A stretch of DNA of 64,000 nt, from contig CAKQMB010000011.1 in the NCBI GenBank assembly GCA_934254825.1, forward strand, positions 1 to 64,000, read 5' to 3'. Below are positions 27,533-36,924 of the stretch, piece by piece (within the stretch, counting starts at the first letter, position 1; each line of letters opens with the position of its first letter). Below the pieces are notes generated by a model, which was given only the letters and a program-made list of their open reading frames with translations, was not told the origin of the DNA and did not search any database. The translations under genes and the position numbers were made by a program. Source of the stretch: an uncultured Clostridia bacterium (GTDB lineage Bacteria; Bacillota; Clostridia; Christensenellales; Borkfalkiaceae).

Positions 27533-29857
27533 ATGAAGAAAAATATTCTGTTATTTTTCGCGATTTTAACTTTGATCGTTTCTTTGTCTGCGTTTATTTC
27601 CTGTAACAACGGCGCCGCAAACAACGACTCTCACGACGGAAAATCTTCGGAAAGCGGAGAATATGCGGAAGCGACCGACGATAAATGGTTCAACTTCATT
27701 CTGCACTCCGATAAAATGAGTTATTCCGTCGAAGAGTGCGCAGATTACGGCGAACAAACTTATCCGACGGAAATCGTTATTCCGAGAACTTACAAAAACA
27801 AACCCGTGACACGTATCGCGAGCGGCGCGTTTTACGGTTGCCGCAACATTACGAGCGTCACCATACCCGACAGCGTTACGTCCATCGAATATCGCGCGTT
27901 TCAGGATTGTACGAGTCTGACAAGCGTAAATATTCCGGGTAGCGTAACATATATCGATCTGCTCGTTTTCGACAACTGCAACGAAAGGCTCTATACAAAG
28001 CTCGGCGAAATAAAATATGTGGATAATTGGGCAATCGGGGTTACGAGCAAAGCAATTAAGTCCGCAAACATAAAATCGGGAACTCGCGGTATCGCGCAAA
28101 GCACGTTTTCCGACTGCAAAGGCATAACAAGCGTAAGCTTACCGAACAGCCTGAAAATAATCGGACCTAACGCGTTTAAAAACTGCCACATGCTTACGAG
28201 AGTGACGATACCGAACAGCGTGACCGAAATCGGATTTTCCGCGTTCGAAAATTGCGATTTGAAAAGAGTTGTAATTCCCGACGGCGTAACAAGCATCGGA
28301 TACCGGGCTTTCAGCAAAAATTACAGCTTAGAGAGCGTTAACATACCGGACAGCGTGACAACGATCGGATTCAAAGTATTTGATAGTTGCAGCGCAAGGC
28401 TTTTCACAAAAACCGACGGAATTACATATGTAGACGATTGGGTTATCGAAGCCGAAAGAGAAACTATTGTTTCCGCAAATATAAAATCGGGAACTCGCGG
28501 TATTGCATCGAACGCGTTTTATAATTGTGAAAAATTGACGGACGCGGAAATACCGGACGGGGTTATAAGTATCGGAAATAATGCATTTTACGGTTGTATA
28601 AGCTTAAAGAGCGTTAAAATACCGAAAAGCGTGAAATATCTCGACTACGCGTTTCCGAATTGCGGAAGTATCGAAAAAATAGAAGTTTCTCCCGAAAACA
28701 AAACCTATTCGGGCATCGGCGACTGTTTAATAAAAAAATCCGCCAAAACGATTTTACTGGGTTGTAAAAACAGCGTTATCCCGTCGGACAAAAGCGTGAC
28801 AAGTATCGGTTACAGAGCGTTCTACCACTGCGAAAGATTAACGAGCCTGATTATTCCGGAAGGAATAACAAGCATCGAAAGCTGCGCATTTGAGGGATGT
28901 GAGAGATTAAAAAGCATAACGTTACCGAACAGTTTAACAAGTATCGGATATGCCGCGTTTTACGGGTGCGCCGGATTGGCAAACGTAAAAATCCCGAACG
29001 GAGTGACGAATATCGAAGAAAACGCGTTCCGTAATTGCAGCGCTTTAACGAGCGTTGAACTATCCGCCGGCTTAACAGCTATTGCAGAACATATGTTTCA
29101 CGATTGCAAGTCGTTATCGAGGATCGAAATTCCGAACGGCGTAACGACTATCGGAGGCGAAGCGTTCGAAGGTTGCGAGAAATTAACGAGCGTGGAAATA
29201 CCCGACAGCGTGACCGAAATCAAGTGGCGCGCTTTTTCCGATTGCATCCGCCTTACAAACGTGGAAATACCCGACAGCGTAACAAGCGTAGGCAGTTACG
29301 CGTTTTATAATTGCAACGAAGGTCTTTACACGGTAGTCGACAAAATATTATATGTGGATAATTGGGCTGTGCAAGTCGACAACCAATATATTTTTACCGC
29401 AAATATAAAACCCGGTATTCGCGGAATAGCAGACGATTTATTCAACGGCTGCCAATCATTAACAAGCGTGAAAATTCCGAACGGCGTAAATAAAATCAGT
29501 GTGGGTATGTTCCTTACTTGCGACAAGCTGACGGATATCACAATACCGGACAGCGTAACAAAAATCGAATTAAGCGCGTTTTTCGGATGCGACGGCTTAA
29601 CAAGCATAAAAATACCGGACAACGTAGTAAGTATCGAGGAAAACGCATTCCGCGAATGTGAAAGTTTAACAAACGTGACGATACCGGGCAGCATAACAAA
29701 AATCGGGTTTTCGGCGTTCAGAGATTGCGTCTGTTTAACAAACGTGACATATAACGGAACCAAGGAACAATGGAAATCGGTTGCATACGGCTACAAATGG
29801 CTGGACGGAACGAAAGTTACGGCGATAAAATGCACCGACGGCGATATACTGTTGTAA
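27533..29857 (+). CDS. BspA-type leucine-rich-repeat surface lipoprotein
   Basis: 774 residues. A hydrophobic N-terminus ends in FISC, a slightly atypical lipobox with Cys at about 24. LRR_5 (BspA-like) units then run to the C-terminus, each of the form AFxxCxxLTSVxIPDSVTSIG. Three units are interrupted by a distinct module with YVD(N/D)W and SANIKSGTRGIA (near residues 160, 300 and 605). Such proteins mediate adhesion or glycan and host contact on gut and oral bacteria. ATG 27533 is preferred because the longer frame would translate the palindrome; the binding site (GGGAAAA) is weak. Confidence 0.88.
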   Translation: MKKNILLFFAILTLIVSLSAFISCNNGAANNDSHDGKSSESGEYAEATDDKWFNFILHSDKMSYSVEECADYGEQTYPTEIVIPRTYKNKPVTRIASGAFYGCRNITSVTIPDSVTSIEYRAFQDCTSLTSVNIPGSVTYIDLLVFDNCNERLYTKLGEIKYVDNWAIGVTSKAIKSANIKSGTRGIAQSTFSDCKGITSVSLPNSLKIIGPNAFKNCHMLTRVTIPNSVTEIGFSAFENCDLKRVVIPDGVTSIGYRAFSKNYSLESVNIPDSVTTIGFKVFDSCSARLFTKTDGITYVDDWVIEAERETIVSANIKSGTRGIASNAFYNCEKLTDAEIPDGVISIGNNAFYGCISLKSVKIPKSVKYLDYAFPNCGSIEKIEVSPENKTYSGIGDCLIKKSAKTILLGCKNSVIPSDKSVTSIGYRAFYHCERLTSLIIPEGITSIESCAFEGCERLKSITLPNSLTSIGYAAFYGCAGLANVKIPNGVTNIEENAFRNCSALTSVELSAGLTAIAEHMFHDCKSLSRIEIPNGVTTIGGEAFEGCEKLTSVEIPDSVTEIKWRAFSDCIRLTNVEIPDSVTSVGSYAFYNCNEGLYTVVDKILYVDNWAVQVDNQYIFTANIKPGIRGIADDLFNGCQSLTSVKIPNGVNKISVGMFLTCDKLTDITIPDSVTKIELSAFFGCDGLTSIKIPDNVVSIEENAFRECESLTNVTIPGSITKIGFSAFRDCVCLTNVTYNGTKEQWKSVAYGYKWLDGTKVTAIKCTDGDILL

Positions 29858-30021
29858 CAAAAACTGCGGAAAAATGCGGCGATTACCCCGCGGATAAGCG
29901 GCTTTCCGCAAACATACTACGGGCATTTCCCAAATACAAACATTTTCAAAATACAAGCTTGTTCAAAATATAAGCATTTTCAAAGACGGGCGACCGATCG
30001 AAATGCTTCCGAAAAAAATTA

Positions 30022-30063
30022 AGCGAGGCTCGCAAAATCCTTTTCGATTTTGCGAGCCTCGCT
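30022..30063 (-). terminator. Terminator of the dockerin-like gene
   Basis: An 18-bp stem, AGCGAGGCTCGCAAAATC and its complement. On the minus strand it runs into TAATTTTTTT. It lies between convergent genes; the gap 29858-30090 holds nothing else. Confidence 0.88.
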
Positions 30064-30090
30064 CTTTCCGCCCCCTGTAAAACCTTCGTT

Positions 30091-31524
30091 TTATAGATTA
30101 CCGTGATGAACGATAAGAATTTTATTGTCTTTCGGGCTGATTATATAAATGTACGGATCTTCGTCATCCGGCGTTTGGAAGCTTTTTAAAGCCATACCGC
30201 CTATTGAAGTCATATCTTTTGCCCAGATATGCATATTGCCGTATTCGTCAAGACCTTTAATTATATAACCGTTTTCCTCCGCTTCGGTTTTGTTTTTCCA
30301 ATAGCTCTCGTCCCATACGTCTATAAAATTCACGCCGCCGAGATCTATCTCCGAATAATCTTTTATAACTACCCTTCCGTTTTGCAAAGAATATGTATAC
30401 AGGTTATAATGATTATCTTTTGTGACAAGGAAAATTCTTATATATGAGTTTTCGTCGTCTTCGTTTTTAAGCCATAAATGATAATTTCCGTGTCTGTCTT
30501 CGCCGTAGAAAATATTTCCGAGTTCGTCGGTTACGGGATTTTGCTTATTCCAATAATCATAATCCCAGAAAACATCGTAGAAATCGCCTTCGTTGCCGTC
30601 GGGATAAATCGCCTCCTTATTGCTTTCACCGGGGACTACTTCTTCCGATCCTCCTCCGCCGCCTCCGCCGTTCATTGCATCGGCAACAGACGCGATATAT
30701 TCCGAATAAGTTATCTGCTCGCAAAGATACATTTGAAGATATTGCAAAGCGGACCTTCTGCAAAATTCCGTAAGAAAGCCCTCATTCCCGCCACCGATAA
30801 GCATAATGTCGTTTACATAATAATACTGCGCGGTAACAAGATCTCTCGCCGTAAGCTCGCCGTCGAAGTCGAAATCCCCTAAAAGCATAGCAATATTTTC
30901 TACTTCATTGAGATTGTCGTAATTTACCACTTTTTTATTGTCGTTAATATACGCGGCGGATTCGATCTCCCCTCCGTCGATAAAAAGTCCCAAAAGCACT
31001 TCGTGCGTCTTCTCTGTATCGACAATATTTGCAATTTTAATATCGGTTTTAATCTTTGCGATTTTGCCGAAATATAATAAATCGCTTCCCCTATTGAGCG
31101 TGTAACCGATAGCCGATAAATCAACGTTTTTTGTCGCGTTAAACACAACTCTGAACTTCGCATACTCAACGTCACCCTCTATGTTTCCGCTGCTTATAGT
31201 TCCCCCGACATAAGATTGAGCCGATGTTTTAGTTTGCAAGACCTCTCCCGAAAATCTCGAACCCGGATAAGCCAACCCGATCTTAACGGCAAAATTTGAA
31301 ATATACTTAGTTGTCGCACCGACATAAATATCTATATCGTAACAACCGCTTTCCTGATTTATAATTATATTCGGGCTGACATAAACACTGCTATTGCCGA
31401 TTTCATTGTCTCCGATCTCCCCGCTTCCGATTTCCTCCAAAGCGTTCACTTTAACTATCTTCGAAGTTACGATAAGCCCCGAACATAAAAGTAAAGTTAA
31501 AATTAAAGCTATAAATTTTTTCAT
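30091..31524 (-). CDS. Secreted cohesin-like/dockerin-like protein
   Basis: 477 residues. A signal peptide (1-29, ending VNA) precedes a beta-rich region at 45-165 resembling a cohesin fold (hydrophobic strands ISNFAVKIGLAY and EYAKFRVVFNA). A dockerin-like calcium loop follows: D217, D219, D221 and D228 in GDFDFDGELTARD. The second dockerin half lacks a canonical loop. After a seven-Gly run (286-292), two similar beta units follow (GNIFYGEDRHGNYHLWLKN and GYIIKGLDEYGNMHIWAKD). It may dock onto the lipoprotein encoded 13 bp upstream. AAGGAG precedes the ATG. Confidence 0.55.
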   Translation of the reverse strand: MKKFIALILTLLLCSGLIVTSKIVKVNALEEIGSGEIGDNEIGNSSVYVSPNIIINQESGCYDIDIYVGATTKYISNFAVKIGLAYPGSRFSGEVLQTKTSAQSYVGGTISSGNIEGDVEYAKFRVVFNATKNVDLSAIGYTLNRGSDLLYFGKIAKIKTDIKIANIVDTEKTHEVLLGLFIDGGEIESAAYINDNKKVVNYDNLNEVENIAMLLGDFDFDGELTARDLVTAQYYYVNDIMLIGGGNEGFLTEFCRRSALQYLQMYLCEQITYSEYIASVADAMNGGGGGGGSEEVVPGESNKEAIYPDGNEGDFYDVFWDYDYWNKQNPVTDELGNIFYGEDRHGNYHLWLKNEDDENSYIRIFLVTKDNHYNLYTYSLQNGRVVIKDYSEIDLGGVNFIDVWDESYWKNKTEAEENGYIIKGLDEYGNMHIWAKDMTSIGGMALKSFQTPDDEDPYIYIISPKDNKILIVHHGNL

Positions 31525-31537
31525 TTCAATAATCTCC

Positions 31538-32095
31538 TTACGAAAGTTTGAACGTACTGCCGTTACCGAAAATATTCACCGTGGGCGGAAATTTGTCGGC
31601 GTTGATATAACTTATGGAATTCTTCACGGGTTCGACCTTGAATTCGAGATCGGTCGCTCCGTTAAGCGTTAAAGATATATCGCAAATATCTGCGGCTTCT
31701 TCGATATTCTGCGTACCCGCAAAAACAAGAATAAGCTTGCCCGCGTTATCCGAATTCGCGATTAAACCGCCGAAAAAGTCCGTCGGGGCGACGTCGTCCA
31801 CGGCAATTTTATCGTCGAAAGAGATATAGAGCTTAAAACCTGCGAATTTAACGAGTTTGCCGCTCACTTTAAGCGTTAAAACCGCCTCGCCGTTTTCGTA
31901 AGACTTCTTTTCGAGAGAAAAAGTGTTCTGCCCGTCCACGGATTTATCCGGATAATACGCAGAATCCGTCGGAGCGGACGACGAGCCGCCGTTTCCGCCC
32001 GTTTCGCTATTGTTGCCGCCGTTTCCGCTCTCGCCGCATGCGATAAGAGAAAACAACATAACAACACAAATAAGTACCGTTAATAGTTTTTTCAT
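31538..32095 (-). CDS. Cohesin-like lipoprotein
   Basis: 185 residues. Lipobox LFSLIAC with Cys near 20, a Gly/Asn/Ser linker, then one beta-sandwich (45-185) with the cohesin pattern: FSLEKKSYENGEAVLTLKVS, then FAGFKLYISFDD, and later ICDISLTLNG. Cohesins bind dockerins in cellulosome-type assemblies. As a membrane-anchored lipoprotein it would tether a dockerin partner at the cell surface. AAAGGAGGG lies 5 bp before ATG 32095. It is first in a two-gene unit divergent from an XRE regulator. Confidence 0.55.
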   Translation of the reverse strand: MKKLLTVLICVVMLFSLIACGESGNGGNNSETGGNGGSSSAPTDSAYYPDKSVDGQNTFSLEKKSYENGEAVLTLKVSGKLVKFAGFKLYISFDDKIAVDDVAPTDFFGGLIANSDNAGKLILVFAGTQNIEEAADICDISLTLNGATDLEFKVEPVKNSISYINADKFPPTVNIFGNGSTFKLS

Positions 32096-32283
32096 AAAAA
32101 CCCTCCTTTTTTTACAACTTTTTGCCGTCGATACCGGGATCACGTTTGACATAACCAAAAATTTAAGCTGCTTTATCCGTTATTTCGGAAAACGTCAAAT
32201 ATTTCGGAAAACGTTAAAAAAAATTTTCGGATCACCCCGGGAAAATCCGACATCAACAACAAATTATTGCTTTTTTATTTTCC

Positions 32284-32302
32284 ATACAGTTTCAAACTGT
32301 AT
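32284..32302. promoter_or_regulatory. Palindromic operator, site 1
   Basis: ATACAGTTTCAAACTGTAT is a perfect 9-bp inverted repeat around one C. It lies just downstream of the minus-strand -10, where a bound repressor would block transcription of the cohesin-like unit. Confidence 0.7.
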
Positions 32303-32309
32303 TTGCCTT

Positions 32310-32339
32310 ATTATACAATTTACAACTGTATAATGTCAA
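32310..32339 (-). promoter_or_regulatory. Consensus promoter of the cohesin/dockerin-like unit
   Basis: Perfect TTGACA, 18 bp, perfect TATAAT on the minus strand, with an operator-like palindrome inside it. Confidence 0.85.
32312..32334 (+). promoter_or_regulatory. Operator site 2 and -10 of the XRE gene
   Basis: TATACAATTTACAACTGTATA (32312-32332) is an imperfect copy of site 1. It overlaps a plus-strand TATAAT at 32329-32334, which itself overlaps the opposing -35. The plus -35 is poor. The layout suggests autoregulation by the small repressor encoded at 32367. Confidence 0.6.
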
Positions 32340-32366
32340 TAAAAAAAGGCAAAGATTTTTAAAATT

Positions 32367-32582
32367 ATGGAAGAATTTAAAAAACTGTCAAAAAATCTTG
32401 CGGAAATGCGTAAAATTTACGGTTTGACGCAAACGCAGGTGGCGGAAAAACTCGGAATAACTTATCAGTCGTATCAAGCGTATGAAAGAGGCGTTGCGCT
32501 GCCCACACTGCAAAACTTCGTAAAACTTGCCGATCTTTTCGACGTTTCGCTCGACTTTCTTATCGGCAGAAAGGAAATTTAA
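32367..32582 (+). CDS. Small XRE (Cro/CI) family repressor
   Basis: 71 residues, a single helix-turn-helix domain: LAEMRKIYGLTQTQVAEKLG, then YQSYQAYERGVALPTLQNFVKLADLFDVSLDFLIGR. There is no sensor domain. It is divergent from the cohesin-like unit over two similar palindromes, so it probably represses both itself and that unit. The ribosome binding site is weak. Confidence 0.9.
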   Translation: MEEFKKLSKNLAEMRKIYGLTQTQVAEKLGITYQSYQAYERGVALPTLQNFVKLADLFDVSLDFLIGRKEI

Positions 32583-32630
32583 AAGGACTGTTTCCGCAAA
32601 GCGTTTGCTCGGCGACGACAGTCCTTTTTT
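32582..32630 (+). terminator. Terminator of the XRE gene
   Basis: AAAGGACTGT pairs with ACAGTCCTTT and is followed by a T run. Confidence 0.8.
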
Positions 32631-32776
32631 GTTTATGTTTTTTATTACAATCAAAGATAATTGCAAGTAAAATTATAATTATCTTTGCATTATTTCAGAT
32701 TATTTTATATCGAAAAAATATCTTTGCAAACTCCGCGGTAATTTTTATCGTTTCGTTTTTAAAAAAAACGTTACGC

Positions 32777-34321
32777 TTACATAAGCGGGGCGATAAACGC
32801 CAAAAACCACTTCGTGGGTTTTTCGTACCATTTAAGAGCCATATCTTCAACCGTCATAAGGTCACATTCACGCTCGATTAAATATTGAAAGTCCGCGTAT
32901 AAGTCGTTTATCAAGCGACTTTTATAAAAAAACGTGGCGCACTCGAAGTGATGAACGAGAGAACGGAAATCGAGATTTATCGTTCCGATCACGGCGGAAT
33001 CGCCGTCCGATAAGAAGCATTTGGAGTGGATAAATCCGTTACGATAAGCATACACCTTTACGCCCGCCGACATTAAGGACAAACACGCGCTCCTCGTCAT
33101 TATATAAACCATTTTCTTATCGGGAACTTCGGGGACGAACAATCGCACGTCCACACCTCTCCTCGCGGCGTTTTTCAGCGCGGTGGTGATATTCGTGTCG
33201 ACAATAAGATAAGGCGTTGCGATGTAAAGATACTTATCGCTTCGGTTAATGATATCGAGATAGACGTTTTCGCCGATATGCTCTTCGGTTATAGGCGCGG
33301 GTGAGTCGCCGAACGGAAACATATAACCGTCGTTATAAACGACGTGTTCCTTGCTGATATAATCGGCTTCTTCGAGAGTTCTTCCGCCCGCCATATTGAA
33401 AAGCTGAATGAATAAACGCACGAGGCTATCCACCGCCTGACCTTCGATTTTGACCGAACAATCCAGCCATCTGCCGTAAGGACGGGTGATATTCGCGTAT
33501 TCGTCGGCGATATTCGCACCGCCCATATACCCTACTTTCCCGTCTATAACGGCAATTTTTCTGTGGTCGCGGTTGTTGTGACTAACGGAAACCACGGGAA
33601 TGAATTTATGGAATTTGCGCGCGTCGAACCCCTCTTTGCAAAGATCCTTATAAAAATCGGGCGAAACTTTGGGCATGCTCCCAACGTCGTCGTACATAAC
33701 GAAAACTTCAACGCCTTCGAGTACTTTTCTGCGTAAAATTTCTTCGATTTCGCTCCAAACGACGCCGTCCTCTATTATAAAGTATTCCAGAAAGATATAT
33801 TTTTCGGCTTTTTCAAGCTCCTCTTCCAAGGATTTGAAAAATACCGAACCGCTTTTCAAATACTCCGCCGTAGAATTATCGAAAACGGGAAGCGCGGTCG
33901 CGTAGCGGAGATATTTAACGACCGCCGCCCCTTTGCCGCCTTCGGCGGTAAGATTTGAAAGAACTTCGTCCTGACAATAAAGCTCGTCGTGATGCTCGCT
34001 GTATATCGAACGGTATTTTTTCATCTGCCGTTTGCTCATTTTTACGTTGCCGAAAGTGAGATAAATCATTATTCCGCCGTAAGGCAAAAGTTGCAGCAGA
34101 ATTACCCACGGCAATTTATAACACGCGGGCTGATCCTTGTTCACGATAAGCACCATCAAAAAACCCGACAATATATAAACCGCAACCGCGTACAAAGTCG
34201 GAACTTTCTGCCCGAGCCAGAAAAGGACGAACCAGATACCGATCGCCTGCAAAAATATACTGAGCAGGATTATCGCAAAGCGCGATACATAAATTTTTGT
34301 TCTTCGTTTCTTATTTTTCAT
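32777..34321 (-). CDS. cls: Cardiolipin synthase (PLD family)
   Basis: A 514-residue membrane enzyme joining two phosphatidylglycerols to cardiolipin and glycerol. Two N-terminal transmembrane helices (10-65) precede two phospholipase D catalytic motifs: HRKIAVIDGKVGYMGGAN near 255 and HSKCFLSDGDSAVIGTIN near 430, each H-x-K-x4-D. The length is typical. It is flanked by intergenic AT-rich DNA on both sides. Confidence 0.95.
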   Translation of the reverse strand: MKNKKRRTKIYVSRFAIILLSIFLQAIGIWFVLFWLGQKVPTLYAVAVYILSGFLMVLIVNKDQPACYKLPWVILLQLLPYGGIMIYLTFGNVKMSKRQMKKYRSIYSEHHDELYCQDEVLSNLTAEGGKGAAVVKYLRYATALPVFDNSTAEYLKSGSVFFKSLEEELEKAEKYIFLEYFIIEDGVVWSEIEEILRRKVLEGVEVFVMYDDVGSMPKVSPDFYKDLCKEGFDARKFHKFIPVVSVSHNNRDHRKIAVIDGKVGYMGGANIADEYANITRPYGRWLDCSVKIEGQAVDSLVRLFIQLFNMAGGRTLEEADYISKEHVVYNDGYMFPFGDSPAPITEEHIGENVYLDIINRSDKYLYIATPYLIVDTNITTALKNAARRGVDVRLFVPEVPDKKMVYIMTRSACLSLMSAGVKVYAYRNGFIHSKCFLSDGDSAVIGTINLDFRSLVHHFECATFFYKSRLINDLYADFQYLIERECDLMTVEDMALKWYEKPTKWFLAFIAPLM

Positions 34322-34466
34322 AAATCGTTCAGATCTTTCTTTTGTAATTTCCCGTGATTTCTTTAATTAAATTCTTTAATTAAATTCTTTATATTTTACG
34401 TCGAAATTATACTATTTCCCATGCAATTTGTCAAACGGCGGATTTCAAGCCGCAAAAAGCCGTGAG

Positions 34467-34508
34467 AAAAAACGTCCGCCGTATGCGAAATATTTTCGCA
34501 TACGGCGG
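34467..34508 (-). terminator. Terminator of htpG
   Basis: CCGCCGTATGCGAAA pairs with TTCGCATACGGCGG. On the minus strand it is followed by ACGTTTTTTCTC. Confidence 0.85.
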
Positions 34509-34509
34509 G

Positions 34510-34524
34510 CTATAAGTCGATTAT
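34510..34524 (+). repeat. 15-bp dispersed motif, 14/15 copy
   Basis: CTATAAGTCGATTAT between htpG and its terminator stem. Confidence 0.7.
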
Positions 34525-34585
34525 CGTGTATTTTAAACTTCAATCGCCGAATTTTGAAACGTTAAAAAACCTGCGTTTGATAAGT

Positions 34586-36472
34586 TTATTTTGCCAGAAG
34601 TGCGAAAAGTTTATCGGTAAGTTCCGCCGCGTTTTCCACGGGAAGCCCCGCCACGAGACGCGCAGACTGATAAAGGATCTCCGCATAATCGGCTAAGCCG
34701 TCCTTATCGGACTCGTAAACGGATTTAAGCTTTGCGTAAAGCGGATGCTCGGCGTTTAGTTCGAGTATCTTGTTCGCTTTAACAGCCCCCGCTTCGGCAT
34801 TCGGCATACCCGAAAGCACTTTTTCCATTTCAATGGAAACTTCGCCTTCGGACGAAAGGCATACGGGATGATTTTTAAGCGCGGTGGAAACTTTGACTTT
34901 CGAAACTTTGTCGCCCAGAGCGTTTTTCAAAGTTTCGAGAAGGTCTTTGTCTTCTTCGTTCTTCTTGTCGTCCTCGGGCGACGCTCCGACGCTTTCGTCG
35001 AGAATGTTCTTAAACTCTTTTTCGTCGTATTTACCGAGCATTTTGACGGCAAATTCGTCCACGTCGTCGGCAAAACAAAGGATATCGTAACCTTCGTCTA
35101 GAAGTTTTTCGCTTTGCGGAAGAGCTTTCACCGCCTCTTCGGTCTTTGCGGAACCGTAGTAAATATATTTCTGATCCGCACCGAAAGAGTCGACGTATTC
35201 TTTGAGCGTGACGTATTTTCCGAGTTTCACGGATTTGAACATAATAAGATCCTGCAAGACCTCTTTGTTCATTCCCCAACCGCTGTAAAGTCCGTATTTA
35301 AGCTGCAAACCGAAGTTTTTAAAGAATTTATCGTACGTTTCGCGGTCGTTCTTCTGCATATCGAGAAGTTCGTTCTTGATTTTCTTTTCGATATTGGACT
35401 CGATAAGCTGCAACTGACGGTTGTGCTGAATGGTCTCACGCGAAATATTGAGTTGAAGTTCGCTGTCGACAAGACCTTTCACGAAGCTGAAATAATCGGG
35501 CAGAAGTTCCGCGCATTTATCGGTGATAAGAACGCCGTCCGTGTAAAGCTTCAAACCTTTTTCGTAATTCTTGCTGTAATAATCGTAAGGCACTCTCGCG
35601 GGGATATACAATAAAGCTTTGTAGCTCACCGCGCCCTCGACGTTTATGTGAATATATTTAAGCGGCGCGTCGTAATCGTAGAAATTATCGCGGTAAAACG
35701 CGTCGTAATCCTCTTTTGTAAGCTCGTTTTTATTCTTCTTCCAGATAGGAACCATCGAGTTGAGCGTTTCCTCTTCTTTATAAGACTCGGCGGATTTGCC
35801 CTCTTTGCGCTCCTCTTCGGTAAGCTCCTTATACTTGGTTACTTCCATTTTAATGGGGTAACGGATATAATCGGAATACTTTTTGACAAGGCTTCTTATC
35901 TCGTATTCTTCGAGATATTTGCTATACTTTTCGTCGTCCGTGTCCTTTTTCAGATGAAGGACGATTTCCGTTCCTCTGTCCGCCTTATCGCACGGCGCGA
36001 TTTCGTAACCTTCCGTTCCCGAGCTTGTCCAGACGTTCGCCTGCTCTTCTCCGAAAGCCCTGGAATAAACTTCGACCTTGTCCGCGACCATAAACGCGGA
36101 ATAAAATCCCACGCCGAACTGACCGATTACGTTTACGTCGTCCTTTTCCTTAGCGTCCGCGTTTTCGGCTTTGAAATCGAACGAACCGCTCTTTGCGATA
36201 GTCCCGAGGTTTTCTTCGAGTTCTTTCGCCGTCATACCGATACCGTTATCGGTTATCGTCAGCGTTCCGTTGTCTTTGTCGGCTTTGATTTTAATGTAAA
36301 AATCTTCTCTCGTAAGCCCCGAAAGCCCTTCTTTCAAACCCTTATAATATAATTTGTCGATAGCGTCGCTGCAATTTGACAATAATTCTCTTAAAAAAAT
36401 CTCTTTGTGCGTGTAAATCGAATTGATCATCAGATCAAGCACTCTTTTCGACTGTGTTTTAAAACTTTTCAT
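34586..36472 (-). CDS. htpG: Molecular chaperone HtpG (Hsp90)
   Basis: A 628-residue ATP-dependent chaperone. The N-terminal GHKL ATPase domain has LRELLSNCSDAIDK (catalytic Glu, Mg-binding Asn), TDNGIGM and GQFGVGFYSAF; middle-domain LQLNISRETIQHN follows. I chose ATG 36472, with GGAGG eight bases upstream. A GTG at 36481 abuts that site and cannot use it. Control by HrcA is indicated by the CIRCE element upstream. Confidence 0.97.
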   Translation of the reverse strand: MKSFKTQSKRVLDLMINSIYTHKEIFLRELLSNCSDAIDKLYYKGLKEGLSGLTREDFYIKIKADKDNGTLTITDNGIGMTAKELEENLGTIAKSGSFDFKAENADAKEKDDVNVIGQFGVGFYSAFMVADKVEVYSRAFGEEQANVWTSSGTEGYEIAPCDKADRGTEIVLHLKKDTDDEKYSKYLEEYEIRSLVKKYSDYIRYPIKMEVTKYKELTEEERKEGKSAESYKEEETLNSMVPIWKKNKNELTKEDYDAFYRDNFYDYDAPLKYIHINVEGAVSYKALLYIPARVPYDYYSKNYEKGLKLYTDGVLITDKCAELLPDYFSFVKGLVDSELQLNISRETIQHNRQLQLIESNIEKKIKNELLDMQKNDRETYDKFFKNFGLQLKYGLYSGWGMNKEVLQDLIMFKSVKLGKYVTLKEYVDSFGADQKYIYYGSAKTEEAVKALPQSEKLLDEGYDILCFADDVDEFAVKMLGKYDEKEFKNILDESVGASPEDDKKNEEDKDLLETLKNALGDKVSKVKVSTALKNHPVCLSSEGEVSIEMEKVLSGMPNAEAGAVKANKILELNAEHPLYAKLKSVYESDKDGLADYAEILYQSARLVAGLPVENAAELTDKLFALLAK

Positions 36473-36528
36473 ATTGTACACCTCCGTAAAGTAAGCGATA
36501 AAGTTTTAGCAAATAGCTTAATCAAGTG

Positions 36529-36555
36529 TTAGCACTCTTTCGGCTGTTCTGCTAA
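36529..36555 (-). promoter_or_regulatory. CIRCE operator (HrcA site)
   Basis: On the minus strand TTAGCAGAA, nine bases, GAGTGCTAA. This matches TTAGCACTC-N9-GAGTGCTAA at 15 of 18 positions, with a perfect right half. It starts directly after the -10. Confidence 0.85.
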
Positions 36556-36556
36556 C

Positions 36557-36585
36557 ATTATAGTACCGACCTTTAAAAAATGCAA
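36557..36585 (-). promoter_or_regulatory. SigA-type promoter of htpG
   Basis: TTGCAT, 17 bp, perfect TATAAT on the minus strand, immediately upstream of CIRCE. Confidence 0.85.
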
Positions 36586-36657
36586 GCGTTTGAGGTGTTT
36601 TTTTTGTTAAAATTTTTTGTCGGATTTTTTTGACTTGCCGACCCGCCCGAAAAACCG

Positions 36658-36885
36658 CTATCTGCCGACGGAAAACGATTTTATTCCCGTCGCCGTCGCG
36701 TTTACGGTTATAATATATTCGCAGTTTTTAGCCGTCACCGTCACTTCCGGCATTCCCGAAAGCGCAAAATAATCTTCCAGTACGGCGGTTACGTCGTGCG
36801 TTATAAGTCCGATATTTTCGTTTGTCATAGAAAGTCTGTCGTTTTCGATAACCGTTTTCAGCCTTTTAAGTTCCTGCTTTTTCAT
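36658..36885 (-). CDS. minE: MinE, cell division topological specificity factor
   Basis: 75 residues. The N-terminal contact helix (LKRLKTVIENDR) is followed by the dimer segment LITHDVTAVLEDYF and a beta strand VTVTAKNCEYIITVNATA, matching MinE in order though short. MinE stimulates MinD ATPase and sets up pole-to-pole oscillation. It lies 39 bp downstream of minD. Confidence 0.85.
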   Translation of the reverse strand: MKKQELKRLKTVIENDRLSMTNENIGLITHDVTAVLEDYFALSGMPEVTVTAKNCEYIITVNATATGIKSFSVGR

Positions 36886-36924
36886 AATTTTCTCCCGTTA
36901 AAACTTTATTTCGGATTGCGACGA

